Source: Lactifluus volemus
Taxonomy: Eukaryota > Basidiomycota > Agaricomycetes > Russulales > Russulaceae
Direction: 5' to 3'
Assembly: GCA_022376515.1 (NCBI GenBank)
Contig: WTXI01000004.1
Coordinates: 1 to 64,000, forward strand
Length of the DNA: 64,000 nt
Part shown: positions 9,274 to 19,617 of the stretch, one piece after another
Layout: each line of letters starts with the position of its first letter
Numbering within the stretch: position 1 is the first letter of the stretch
Position numbers and translations under genes: made by a program
Notes under the pieces: model-generated
Told to the model about the DNA's origin: nothing
What the model saw: only the letters and a program-made list of their open reading frames with translations
Database searches by the model: none

Positions 9274-12200
9274 CCCATGCTGCGAACTCGCAGGCCTGAA
9301 AGAGCGATTCTCTAAGGGCGTCGTCGAGCGGGGTAATCCGCGGGTATAAGGTGGGAGAACGGGGGTCGGGGATCGGTTTCTCTGACGCCGTGTATAGGTC
9401 ACTGGGATAAACGGTGGAGAGGCCGAACGATGATTGGTAGATGAGGGACGATGGGTGGACTGGGCGGATGGGACGTGGTGCGGGTAGGTCATATTGGGTT
9501 GGGACATGTTGCATGTAGCGAATTGTGAGGGAGTTTGGTAAAGGTGGTGTGGTGGTGGTAGTTGTAGTGGTGGGGATGAACGTTGGTGATGTCGTTTCTT
9601 GCTGAAGCAAGAGGGTTCTTATAGCTTTTGGTTGAGCTTTGTAAAAGGCTGTGAGCAGTTCTGGGGCATCAATATTTTCGGCTGGTTCCCATGTGTTGTG
9701 TGCTGCGGAATAGCCTTTCCACTTTAGGAGGTATTGGAGTCTGGTCTTGTTCTTTGGTCCAATACGTCTAGACCCTAGAACAGCTTCTACTTCGTACTCC
9801 TCTTCTCCGTCTATAAGTTCCGGTGGAGGCTGTTCAAAGTTCGGACCATGTTCGGGTGTTTCCGTATAGGGAGCGATCAGTGATGTGTGAAACACATCAT
9901 GGATCTGCCATCGATCTGGGAGTTTGAGGCGTACAACTACTGGTGATATGACTTTGGTAATTGTAAAAGGTCCGTAGCGTTTTGGGGCTAGTTTGCTGTT
10001 AAGGTGCGTCATTTTGAGGTTAGTACCTTCTAGCCAGACCTTTTCTCCTACGGCATATTTTCGGTAGTGGCGTTGACCCTTCTTGTGTTCTGTGCGTTTG
10101 TGAAGGAGGGTCTGTGCGTGTTTCATCGCTGATCGGGCTTTTTCTCGGATGTTTTTGAGTTCTTCGGATCTTTTGTTGACATAGGGTAGATGGCTTGTGA
10201 TCCGAGAGGTTGCGATGAGAGGGGTATATCCGATGAGGAGTTCGTATGGAGTAAATCCGGTTGTGGCGTTTGGCCATGAGTTATGGACGAACTGGGCCAT
10301 GGGCAGAAGTGTGGACCAGTCATTCATGTAATCATTGCCGTAGATGCGGAGGTATTGTTCTACTCGTTGATTGCTTCTTTCCGATTGGCCGTCCGTTTGA
10401 GGGTGATAGGCAGTACTGATATTTTGCGATATTTTGAGTTTCTGGCAGAGCCCCGTGGCTAGGTGTGATGTGAAGCGGGGATCTCTATCAGAGATGATTC
10501 TTCGGGGAACGCCGTAGTTCGGAAAAACGTTGGAGATGTATAGGTCGATAACTTCTTCCGTAGTGATCTTTTTCGTACATGGTAAGAAGACGGCAGCTTT
10601 AGTGCAATCGTGATCAACAATCGTGAGGATGGAATCATATCCATGTGACTCAGGAAGATCCGTAATAAGATCCATCGCTACGACTTGAAAAGGAACATTG
10701 GACGTCTCTTGTTCTCGTGGTTCGATGGGAGCGATAGGGGGTTTTGGGCGATGGGTAAGGGGTTTTGTTGACTGGCATGTGGCGCATCCCTTGACGTATT
10801 GAGTAACATACTGCTTGAGTCCAGGCCACCAGAAGTTATGGAAGACTTCTATCATGGTGTTGGCGATGCCTGGGTGTCCAGCGAGCTGATGGTCATGATA
10901 ACGCCAGAGTATATCTTTCTTCAGTTGGTCATCTTCAGGGACTACTGGAGCGTCTGCTTTCCACCACTGTCCTTTGTGATCTTGCTCTAGCTGATGTTCT
11001 TCGGCCCATTGTTTCATGAGGTCGTCGTTTTCTTTTTGTGCTAGCCAGACACGTTCTTCAATGGAGTGGAGTTCCATCGCTTGAACAAAGAGCTTGTCAG
11101 GTAACACCACAACGTCTTCATTGTCATCGTCGCCTTTGGGAATGGCGGGATGTCGTGACAAGGCGTCAGCACGATTTGTGGCGCCAGGTTTGTGAATGAG
11201 TTCAAAATTAAACTCTGCTAATTTGCTCAGATAGCGCGCTACTCTTCGTGCGATGTTGCGTGGTGAGCGATAAAATCGGAGATTGTTGTGGTCGGTGTAT
11301 ACTTTAATTGGGAAGGGTGAGGATAGTAACACATGTTCCCAACGAAGGAGTCCTCTGACGACTGCTAAGAGTTCGCAGTCGTAAACTGGATAATTTCTTT
11401 CTGCAGCGTTGAAGGTATGTGAGTCGTAACCAACTGCTCTTGGTTTGTTGTCTTTGTCTCTTTGAAGTAGAACTGCTCCAGTGGCATATTGGGAGGCGTC
11501 TACTTCAAGTTCAAAGGGTTTTGAGTAGTCGGGTCGGTATAGGACTGGGTCTTCTTGTACGCGTTGAAGTAAAATTTTTAGGGCATTACTGCACTCGTCA
11601 GTCCAGTCGAACTTCACCCCCTTCTTTAGAAGTGCAGTAATGGGGCGCGCGATGTCGGCAAAGCCACGGATGAAGGGTCGTTGAAAGCCAAGGACGCCAA
11701 GGGTGCTTCTGACGTCTTCTACTTTCGTAAGGACGGTGGGCCAATTGGCTAGGCCATTTCTTTTTGTTGGATCGATTGTTATCTTCCCATCACGGACTTC
11801 AATACCGAGGTATTTGACTTGTTCTTTCTCAAAGTGGCATTTTGACGCTTTGAAGAACAAGGAGAGTTCACGAGCGCGTGTGAGAACTGCGTGGGTGATT
11901 TCCCGAAGCTCTTCTAGATTGTCGGAACAAATGAGGACGTCATCCATATAGATTAGAATGTGTCCTGGGTATTTGTTGACAAGATCGGCGAAGGCGGCAT
12001 CCATGAATCTTTGGAAGACCGCTGGTGAGTTTCGTAGTCCAAAGAACATCACTTTTGGCTTAAAAAGACCATAGGGAGTTTTAAAAGCGGCTTTCCATTG
12101 GTCTTCATCTTTGATGCGGATATTATGATACCCCCATCGGATGTCAAGGGTAGTAAAATATCGCATGCCATGGAGTTGTTCTAGAAGATTTTCGATGCGG

Positions 12201-13128
12201 GGAGAGGGTAGACGTCGGGAATAGTATGTTCGTTAACACGTCGATAATCTTGAACTGGTCTAGAACTTCCATCTGCTTTAGGGATAAGAAACCAGGGTGA
12301 CGACCAAGGAGAGTCCGTTTGCTCGATATAGCCTTTCTCTTGGTGCTCTTTGAGGAATTTCTTTGTAATTTCCTTTTCTTCTTCAGTTAACGGGTAAACT
12401 TTGCAGTTAATGATGTCAGGTGCGTCTGGTTTCAACTTTATTTCCATGTCGAATTTTCCTCGGCTAGGAGGGAAGCGCTTTGCTGCTTCCTCATCAAAGA
12501 TAAAGGCATGACGTTGATATTCAAGGGGTATGCCTTGAACAGCAGCACTGGAAGCCGTGCGTCGTTCAGTGTCTGCAATAGCCCACTCTTGGGACTTTCC
12601 AGCAGGTTCTAAAGCTCGTGCGAGTAAAACTCGAGCTTTTTCTTTGAGAGCAACTGCTGCGTGGTAATATTGGGATTCGAGGCAGATTTTCGGGTTTTCA
12701 TCGTCTAAGGTTCGATTTTTCCAGTTGAGTCGTGGGTTAAACGTTTCTAGCCATGGATATCCAAGGATGACGCGATCCATGCCTAGATCAGTGATGAAGA
12801 AGTTTTGTAACTCTTCTAGTTTTCCCATACGAATACGTAAGGTAGAAAACTTCGTGACTCGTCCTAGTTTGTTTTCTGTTCCATCGACGTTAAAGATCTG
12901 GATTGGTTTATCTAGATCTTTTGTTCCTAGTTGCCATCTTTCTGCCGTTCGATGATCGATGAAATTACTGGTAGCGCCGCTATCAACTAGCGCTTTGTCT
13001 TCCTTCGTTCCGCCGTTATAGCTTGAATAAATAATAGGGACTTCCATTGATGAAATGGCATTTAAATACAAGCTATTCGGTACTAAGGCTCGGATCCAGG
13101 CGGGGAGATCAGAGCCCTTTAAAAAGAC
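9206..13128 (-). CDS. Pol polyprotein of element D
   Basis: Starts in the -1 frame at the end of gag. Domains in order: retropepsin ([12 protein letters not shown]), RT ([16 protein letters not shown] ... YMDD at about 11945), RNase H ([15 protein letters not shown] ... [10 protein letters not shown]), integrase HHCC zinc domain ([11 protein letters not shown] ... CATCQSTK), integrase core ([26 protein letters not shown]) and chromodomain ([11 protein letters not shown] ... [16 protein letters not shown]). All catalytic residues I looked for are present. The only break is an apparent single-base loss in a run of Gs at about 12198-12202, between YPLP and the following RT helix, which may be a sequence error. 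The stop lies 22 codons inside LTR2. Confidence 0.9.
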
Positions 13129-14936
13129 GGATCTTGGGAAAGGAATTCGGCAAGTTTGCTGCGTTCTTCATCGGTCATAGCTTTGAGGGCTTTAGCAACT
13201 TCCACGTTTGAAAGTTCTTTAGAAGGAGTAGGAGTGGGGTTCGTTGTTACTTCGGATGTTTCAGCAACACGAGCGCGTGTAGTGCCGGTAGTGTTGGCGT
13301 TTCGTTTCTTCTTAACAGGGCATTCTCGAGAGAGATGGCCTTGTTCTTTACAATAGAAGCAACGTCCTTCGCGTATGAGGCGTTCGCGGTCAGGGTCAGG
13401 GGTACGGTTGTTTTGGGTAATAGTGACGTCTACGTCCATAGCATCAGGATCGCGTTGTGGTCGTGGGGCTGGGCGCGGTGACTGTTGAGGACGACGTTGT
13501 TGTTGTTGTCCTCGCGCATTGCCGAGTAATTGAGTAATGCGTCCTAGTGATCCGCCACCATGTAGTTCCCTGAACAATTTTTGTTCTGTCCAAGCAGCTG
13601 AGTGTTTTCGTGCTGCTTCTTGCCAATCCGCAAGGGTTTCTGGTTTCGGCCATTCGCGATTCATGATGGTCATGTGAAGGGCTTCTTTGAGACCAGCACG
13701 ATACTGAATGATGGTCCCTTGAGCGTCGGCTTCAAAGCCTGCTTCTTCAAGAAGGTCATTGAACGAGGTAGTGTATTCATCTAGTTCGTCTCCGACCATC
13801 CGAAGTTTCGCAAATTTTGTAAGGGCATCTTCTTTTGCGGCGGCATCTCGGAAATCATTAAGGAACCTTTGTTTGAAACCAACCCAAAGGTCTAGGTCGT
13901 CTGGGTCTCCTCCACGGTCTAGGTATCCTCCCAGGGAGTTAAGACGTGCTTGGGCCCAGCCTTCGCAACGTGGTCCTGTCATAAATGTGGTGAACATGAG
14001 GATTCGATTTGCAGGGTTCGACATTCCGGGGTTTCCTCGGTTTAATCTTCGGTAGTTTTCGAAGATTTCCATGAATCGTTTCGATCGCGACCTATTTCCA
14101 TCAAAGGGTCTTGGGGGAATCCCCATTAACGCTCCTCCAGCAGCGGGGATTTGAGCAAAGCCTTGGCCTTGTTGAAGGGGAGCTGCTGCTGCTCCACCTC
14201 CTCCACCGCCGCCTCCACCTCCTCCAGGACTACCAGGTGCTCCTCCACCTCCTCCTCCAGGACTACCGGGTGCTCCTCCACCTCCTCCACCGCCTCCAGG
14301 AGTACCGCCTCCTCCTCCTCCTCCACTACCGCTGAAGATTGCTCCACTACCACTTGCCGTGGTGGTGGTTTTCTTTCCTTTTCCTTTAGGTTGGGAAAAG
14401 AGGGTCGTGGCGGGAGGTGTTACTGTAGCGGTTGCTGAGGCGATTTGGAAGGGGGGGAGTAGGGCGTAGCCTGCAACTCCTTGTGCAGCTGCATGAAAGG
14501 CTCGTGCCGCAAGGGATTGGATAGGTGAGGTGCTTGTGGAAGCAGGGGCTTTAGATTTGAATATAGTATTCAAGGCGAGGAGTTCCCGAGGGGTAAGTGG
14601 GGCGTTTGGGTCGGGTACTGGTTCGGGCGTCGGTTGCTTAGCAAATATTTTTCTCATTTGCTCAAGCTGTTCGTCAGTAGGACTTTCAGGTAAGAGGTCC
14701 ATGGCTACGTTGTAGTTTGGTTCTTCGCCACTCCCAGAATCAGAGGGTGTTTCGGGTTGTTTTGGTTCAAGTGAAATCATAGGAGTATCGGAGTGGGCGC
14801 GGAGTCTAGTCCCTGCGGCCTGCGCAAGGGTTTCGTCGTCATCGTTGTCGCCTTGTGTAGGGCGATCTTGTTCAGGAGATTCTTCGGCTAACGCGGTGAA
14901 TCTACCATATGGACTGCCTCTAGAGCTGTCTGACAT
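13119..14936 (-). CDS. Gag of element D
   Basis: 605 residues from a true ATG, 47 bp after LTR3. An acidic N-terminus is followed by a Gly-rich stretch of about 50 residues (around residues 200-250, runs of G broken by AP, TP and SP). The capsid region (RPFDGNRSRSKRFMEIFENY ... Trp-rich) comes next, then a basic Gln/Arg/Pro segment and one CCHC knuckle, CFYCKEQGHLSREC. The C-terminus is acidic. The frame is unbroken. The Gly tract is encoded by GGA/GGT triplets and may be length-variable. Confidence 0.88.
   Translation of the reverse strand: MSDSSRGSPYGRFTALAEESPEQDRPTQGDNDDDETLAQAAGTRLRAHSDTPMISLEPKQPETPSDSGSGEEPNYNVAMDLLPESPTDEQLEQMRKIFAKQPTPEPVPDPNAPLTPRELLALNTIFKSKAPASTSTSPIQSLAARAFHAAAQGVAGYALLPPFQIASATATVTPPATTLFSQPKGKGKKTTTTASGSGAIFSGSGGGGGGGTPGGGGGGGGAPGSPGGGGGGAPGSPGGGGGGGGGGGAAAAPLQQGQGFAQIPAAGGALMGIPPRPFDGNRSRSKRFMEIFENYRRLNRGNPGMSNPANRILMFTTFMTGPRCEGWAQARLNSLGGYLDRGGDPDDLDLWVGFKQRFLNDFRDAAAKEDALTKFAKLRMVGDELDEYTTSFNDLLEEAGFEADAQGTIIQYRAGLKEALHMTIMNREWPKPETLADWQEAARKHSAAWTEQKLFRELHGGGSLGRITQLLGNARGQQQQRRPQQSPRPAPRPQRDPDAMDVDVTITQNNRTPDPDRERLIREGRCFYCKEQGHLSRECPVKKKRNANTTGTTRARVAETSEVTTNPTPTPSKELSNVEVAKALKAMTDEERSKLAEFLSQDPSF
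13122..13128 (-). promoter_or_regulatory. Candidate -1 frameshift position, element D
   Basis: Gag ends CCG TCT TTT TAA, and pol is open in the -1 frame across it ([11 protein letters not shown]). The heptamer GTCTTTT is not canonical because only the A-site codon re-pairs well. Its location and frame relation match elements A and B, and the peptide after the shift (FL-GGS/KGS-PAW) is similar. Confidence 0.4.
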
Positions 14937-14983
14937 GGTTCGTTCGTTCGTTCACAAATGTGAGAGTGAGAAGTCTCAGTTTG

Positions 14984-15579
14984 TGTTAAGGTTCCAAGTG
15001 GGACCTTTGTACGAAGTGTACGTTCGTTCGTGAAGTCAAGAACTTAGACGTGCAAGTCAAGATCAAGGTTTCGATAAAGATGAGACTTAGTAAACGACTA
15101 AGTCAAGAGCGTTTCAGAGGTCAAGGGCTTTGGGCTTAGGGATAAGACCAAAGTGTCAAGAAGTCGAAGAGCGTGATGTCAAGAGGGTTCTCTCAGGTCT
15201 GATGCTTCTAGGCAAGCAAGGTTCTAATAGATAGAAGACTTGGATTGCGAAACAAAACTGAGACTTAAGGTCTCTGGGTAAAAAGTACAGGGTTTATATA
15301 GAAAGAAACGAAGCTATGTACACAGCCGTAGGGGCTGTGACCTTCGTACAGCTTTCAGGGTTTGAAACACGTTTCAGGAATCAGCAAGTCATCCTGTACA
15401 TGTGGCTGTTGCTTGAGGCTGTACGGTGCTGTGCAAAGCTGTACCGTGAGAAAGATAAGTAAGCGATCTGAAACAAAGCGATCGGCAGTCCATTCACATA
15501 AGCAAGGGAGTCAGCGGAAATGAGTCATCAGTCCGAAATCGTATAGTATGAGTCAGCAAACACGTGTTAGTCCATAACA
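14984..15579 (-). repeat. LTR3, right outer LTR of composite element
   Basis: 596 bp, identical to LTR1. It is the 5' LTR for gag-pol, and the gag ATG follows only 47 bp downstream on the minus strand. It is flanked on the right by GAGTA. Confidence 0.92.
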
Positions 15580-15584
15580 GAGTA
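15580..15584. repeat. Target site duplication GAGTA, right copy
   Basis: Partner of 7305-7309. The two copies show that the whole 7310-15579 block entered as one integration event, or that its outer ends come from one event. Confidence 0.9.
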
Positions 15585-17818
15585 AGTATCTCCCTTCTCA
15601 GGGTGTTGTCTACCACGACAACCGGTTTGTCATCGTGAAACCAGATATCGTCCCTCCTGTGCATACGGGGGTGGAGCTCCGACCAGTGGAGGAGTTCTGC
15701 TGGGGTACAGGATTGTGCTTCAAAGACACGCTCTTCGAGGGAGGAGAGGCTAATGGCGCGGACGAAGACCGAGTTGGGGAGAACCGTGACATCCTGGTTG
15801 TCCTCCTTCCCCTGGTCGTAGTCTGGGCGGCGCGAGAGGTGATCCGCCTTGTTGTACTTTCCAGGCTTGTGGATCAGTTTGTAGGTATATTCCGCAAGTC
15901 GTGGGATGTAACGGGCAACCCTCCTGTTGATTTTCTGTGGGTTGCGCCAGTGTTGGAGGTTAGCATGGTCCGTAAACACCAAGACTTCATGCTGCGCGCC
16001 CAGTAGGAGATGTCGCCAGTTCTCCAGTCCTTTGACTACTGCCATCAGTTCCCAGTCAAAGATGTCGTAGCCGCGTTCAGCTTCATTCAGTGTTTCTGAA
16101 TGGTAGGCCACTGGCTGTTGTTTCCCATCACCATCACGCTGGTAGAGGATGGCCCCTATTACGTACTGAGAGGCATCTACCTCTAGTTCGAACTGCTTGG
16201 TTTCGTCTGGTCGGAAGAGTACAGGGTCGCTGGTTACTATGTCAATCAGCTTGTTCAGCGCGTCCGTGCACTCCTGCGTCCATTTGAACATCTGCCCCTT
16301 TTTAAGGAGGCTCGTGAGAGGCTTGGCAATATGGGCGAATCCTCTGATGAAGGGCCTTTGGTACCCTAAGACTCCTAGGGTGCTCCGCACTTGGGTCACA
16401 GTTGACAGTTGTCGCGGCCATGTTGCCAGCCCACTTCGTTTGGTCGGGTCTATGCGGATAGTTCCATCTTTCACGTAGATGCCTAAGTACTCAACCGTGT
16501 CCTTCTCAAACTCGCACTTGGGGAGTTTAAGGAATAGGCTGTGATCGCGGAATACCTGTAGGACTTTCCGTGTTATTAAGCGGTGGCGGGCCGGGTCTTT
16601 GTGCGTGGCTATCAGGAAGTCGTCCATGTACCCGTGGCATTCCCCAGGGAATTCATCGTAGATGGGTTTAAAGGCCCTGTCCGCCATGCGTTGGAAGGTG
16701 GCCGGGGAGTTGTTTAGCCCAAATAACATGACGTTAGGGTGGTACAGTCCGAAGGGGGTTTTGAAGGCTGCCTTCCAGCGGTCCTCTTCTTTGATGCGTA
16801 TATTGTGGTACCCTGATCGGATGTCGAACTTGGTGAACAGTTCCTTGCCACTGAGCTCCTCCATGATCTGTTCTATCCTTGGCATAGGGTAGACGTCCCT
16901 GACTGTCCATTTGTTGACCTCGCGATAGTCTTGGATGGGACGGAGACTACCGTCTTTCTTTTTGATGAAGAACCAGGGTGTCAACCAAGGGGAGTTGGAT
17001 TTTTCGATATAGTTTTTCTGCTCGTGTTCATCAATCCACTCCTTTGTGGCCTGTTTTTCTGCTGTGGTCAGGGGGTACACCTTGCAGTTAATAACGTCCG
17101 GTGCTCCTGGTTTGAGTTTGATTGCGTGGTCTTCCGGTCTGGATGGTGGGAATCGTTTCGATCCTTCTTCAGAGAAGACGTCGGCAAAGTCTCGGTATTG
17201 TGGGGGAATTTCTACTTTCTCTTTGTCTTTGTTTGCTTTTTCCGCCCACTGTTGTGCCATGTTGACTTTGCTGACTAGGATGATTTTGTCTCCTTCTTCC
17301 CAGGCAGGGTCTACGCGCGCTCTTCGTACGATCATTCGCTCCTGTCTTTTCTTTACTCGGTCGTACCACTTGGCCTCTAGGTGTACTGGAGGTCCTTTCA
17401 GTTGACTGGTCTCCCAGTCAAACTTCGGCTGGAACGCTTTCAGCCAAGGGTACCCCAGGATAATTCGGTCCAAGCCCAGGTTTGAGACATAGAAGTTCTG
17501 TACTTCTTCCTTGTCTCCTTGTCTGATCCTGAGTTCGCAGTAATGGGTGAGGGCTCCTGCTGTGTTAGCGGAGCCATCGGCATTGGTGATGGTTCGGGGG
17601 AGGGGGAGTTTCTGGAGGGCGACGTTTAGGAAGGAAGCGGTGGAGGTGTCCATGAGGTTTTCTGTGGCTCCGCTGTCCACAAGGGTTTTTACTTTGGCCA
17701 TTCGCTGCATGGATCGGTAGGGCACATTCAAAATCATAGAATTCCGAGTCCTAATACCGATCCGATACAGTTCTATAGCTCTTTCCCAGGCCGGTGGGTT
17801 AGAGCCGCCTAAAAACCC
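15580..17818 (-). CDS. Pol of element B, 5' part: protease, RT, RNase H
   Basis: Retropepsin (LVDSGATENLMD), RT (DGSLRPIQDYREVNKW, FTKFDIRSGYHNIRI, palm box GYMDDFLIATH) and RNase H ([15 protein letters not shown] ... VFTDHANLQHW) are all in one uninterrupted frame. The frame then enters the integrase zinc domain and is cut at LREIL by LTR3. Beyond the junction it runs 30 codons into the LTR and stops at 15494. The remaining integrase lies at 5824-7309. Catalytic Asp residues of all three enzymes are present. The first ATG is at 17737, but the frame is open back through the gag stop. Confidence 0.9.
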
Positions 17819-19617
17819 TCGTCTTTCAGCATGCTGTCCATGAGTTCTTCGCGTTGCTCCCTAGTCATTCCTCTGACTTTCCCTAGAAAGTCTTTCTTAT
17901 CGTCGTCTTCCTCTGGCTCTTCACTTGGTTCCGCACTGGCTGCAGAGGCTTCTTTTGTTACTACGCATTTGGGCGCGGTTCTCCAAGTGTTCGTCCTTCC
18001 CTTCTTCTTGGGGCAGACTCTGGCCATGTGCCCAGTTTCTTTGCAGAAGAAGCAAGCTCCTTTCTTCATGAGGCTGTCCTTCTCTGCGTCTGTCATGGCG
18101 TTGACTTGGACGTTGTCCACATCCATGGCATCCGATCGTCGGTCCTTCTGTCTGTTTTTGGCACATTCTTGCCAGGTGCGTCTGCCGTCTTTGCTTTCTT
18201 TGTACTTTTTGACACGTTCCTGGAATCCATGCGCGCCCCACTCTGCCCATTTGGCTTGTTCAGCCCTAGCCGCGTCCGCCCATTGCTGAAAGGTGCGCGG
18301 GGCTGGATTGATGTGGTAGAGGGCGTTGTGTAATGCCTGTTGGAGTCCTTGTCGGAACATGATGATGGTTCCTTTGTCTTGAAGGCTTCTATTTGCCTTC
18401 CTGGCGAGTTCCGTGAAGTCGCTGATGTAGGTGTCCAGCTCTCCTCCTTTCATCTGGAGGTTGGAGAGGTTCCTCTCCGCGTTTTGTTCTGCCGCTGTAT
18501 CCTGGAACGCACTCCTGAATTCGTCTGCAAAAGTGTCCCACAGCCATTGGTTGTCATAACCGACTGGGTTCACGTTTCGCATCGTGACATTGTGGAGCCA
18601 TTGAACCTGGGTCCTATTCCAGTTGGCAACTTTGGGTCCTTTAATGTAGGACAGACAGTTGGCGACTCTCTGGTAAGGGAGAGCGAAGGCGTAGTTGAAG
18701 GTGTTGTTGAGGCAGAAGAGATTCCATTCATCCATGAAATCGTCTGCCTTCTGTCGGTCTCCGTCAAAGATGGTGGGTGGTCGTCCAGTGGGCGCTCCCA
18801 TAAGGTAGCCTGGTCCTGGCATCGGTCCTTGTGGCAGTCCACCTCCTGGGGGTCCACCGCCCGGGGGTCCAGCTGGGGGCCAGCCTGGGGGTCCTCCTCC
18901 ATGAGGTGGGCCTTGAGGCAGTCCTTGCGGAGGGCCTTGAGGCGGTCCTTGAGGTGGGCCTGGAGGTGGTGCTCCCCCTTGGTTGAGCACCCATCCTTGA
19001 CCGATAACTGGGGGAAGTGGTCCTTCCCCCCTTATCGCTCGGTTGGCCGTCACTGTTGGTGCTTCGGTCATGGTTGCTCTGACTTGTATTGGTTCTGGTT
19101 CTATCGTGATGGCGTCTACCTGTTCTGCCAGGTGGATCATTGGGGTGTTTGCTGGTGGTTCTTGGTAGGAGTGGGTGGATAGGGGGGTCGTCGGTTCTGG
19201 TTCCCCTGTACTCCCGTCGTCTTCACTGTCCTCCCTTATCGCATTGAGAGCACGGTTGTTCGGGTGTTGGGCGTCATCTTCGTGCCACCATCCTGCTCCT
19301 GCTGCTTCATTAAGCCTGAGTGCAGGGCAAGACTTGAGTATCTCGTGGTGGCGTAGTACGGCGTGCCAGACGTCGTTGATGAACTCTACGCGGACCGATT
19401 CTCCTTCTTGCGCAACACAATAACACCGGTCCGTGGGGTTCCAGTATATACCGCCTTTTACGTGCGCAGGTAAATCGTCGTTGTATCGGGTGGGCACTGG
19501 GATCAGTGTCTCGTTGTCTGGGAATTCTATTCTGAGGAGGGTCGCGCTCATATTGCAACTGCAAGTTCGCTGACTTCTGAGGCAGTTCTGGCAAAGGGAT
19601 GAGAATCTAGGCGCCAT
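17809..19617 (-). CDS. Gag of element B
   Basis: 602 residues. The N-terminus is Cys-rich (CQNCLRSQRTCSC). A conserved segment, DDLPAHVKGGIYW, is shared with element A gag. A collagen-like GPPQ/GPP repeat lies near residues 210-260. Then come the capsid region (PTIFDGDRQKADDFMDEW) and one CCHC knuckle (CFFCKETGHMARVC), with an acidic, Lys-rich tail. It ends GGT TTT TAG at a slippery heptamer. The ATG overlaps the end of the upstream 88-aa ORF by 11 bases. Confidence 0.88.
   Translation of the reverse strand: MAPRFSSLCQNCLRSQRTCSCNMSATLLRIEFPDNETLIPVPTRYNDDLPAHVKGGIYWNPTDRCYCVAQEGESVRVEFINDVWHAVLRHHEILKSCPALRLNEAAGAGWWHEDDAQHPNNRALNAIREDSEDDGSTGEPEPTTPLSTHSYQEPPANTPMIHLAEQVDAITIEPEPIQVRATMTEAPTVTANRAIRGEGPLPPVIGQGWVLNQGGAPPPGPPQGPPQGPPQGLPQGPPHGGGPPGWPPAGPPGGGPPGGGLPQGPMPGPGYLMGAPTGRPPTIFDGDRQKADDFMDEWNLFCLNNTFNYAFALPYQRVANCLSYIKGPKVANWNRTQVQWLHNVTMRNVNPVGYDNQWLWDTFADEFRSAFQDTAAEQNAERNLSNLQMKGGELDTYISDFTELARKANRSLQDKGTIIMFRQGLQQALHNALYHINPAPRTFQQWADAARAEQAKWAEWGAHGFQERVKKYKESKDGRRTWQECAKNRQKDRRSDAMDVDNVQVNAMTDAEKDSLMKKGACFFCKETGHMARVCPKKKGRTNTWRTAPKCVVTKEASAASAEPSEEPEEDDDKKDFLGKVRGMTREQREELMDSMLKDEGF
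17812..17818 (-). promoter_or_regulatory. -1 ribosomal frameshift heptamer of element B
   Basis: The minus strand reads GGGTTTT, phased G GGT TTT and followed at once by the gag TAG. This is an exact X XXY YYZ slippery site. The -1 frame is open in both directions across it, giving FLGGSNPAW and then the protease. Confidence 0.7.

Larger units (their letters stand above)
7310..15579 (-). mobile_element. Composite Ty3/gypsy element C/D with three LTRs
   Basis: Minus-strand order: LTR3 (14984-15579), gag, pol with chromodomain, LTR2 (8670-9273), a short zinc-knuckle segment (7906-8669), LTR1 (7310-7905). I compared LTR1 and LTR3 base by base and found them identical over 596 bp. LTR2 has more than ten differences and small indels in its first 350 bases. 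Perfect GAGTA duplications flank LTR1 and LTR3, and none flanks LTR2. The unit lies in the integrase gene of element B, so it is younger than B. Confidence 0.85.

Noticed and set aside
14111..14438. Leu/Ser-rich frames on both strands over the Gly tract of D gag
   Set aside because: Triplet repeats stay open in every frame; only the gag frame continues into conserved domains.
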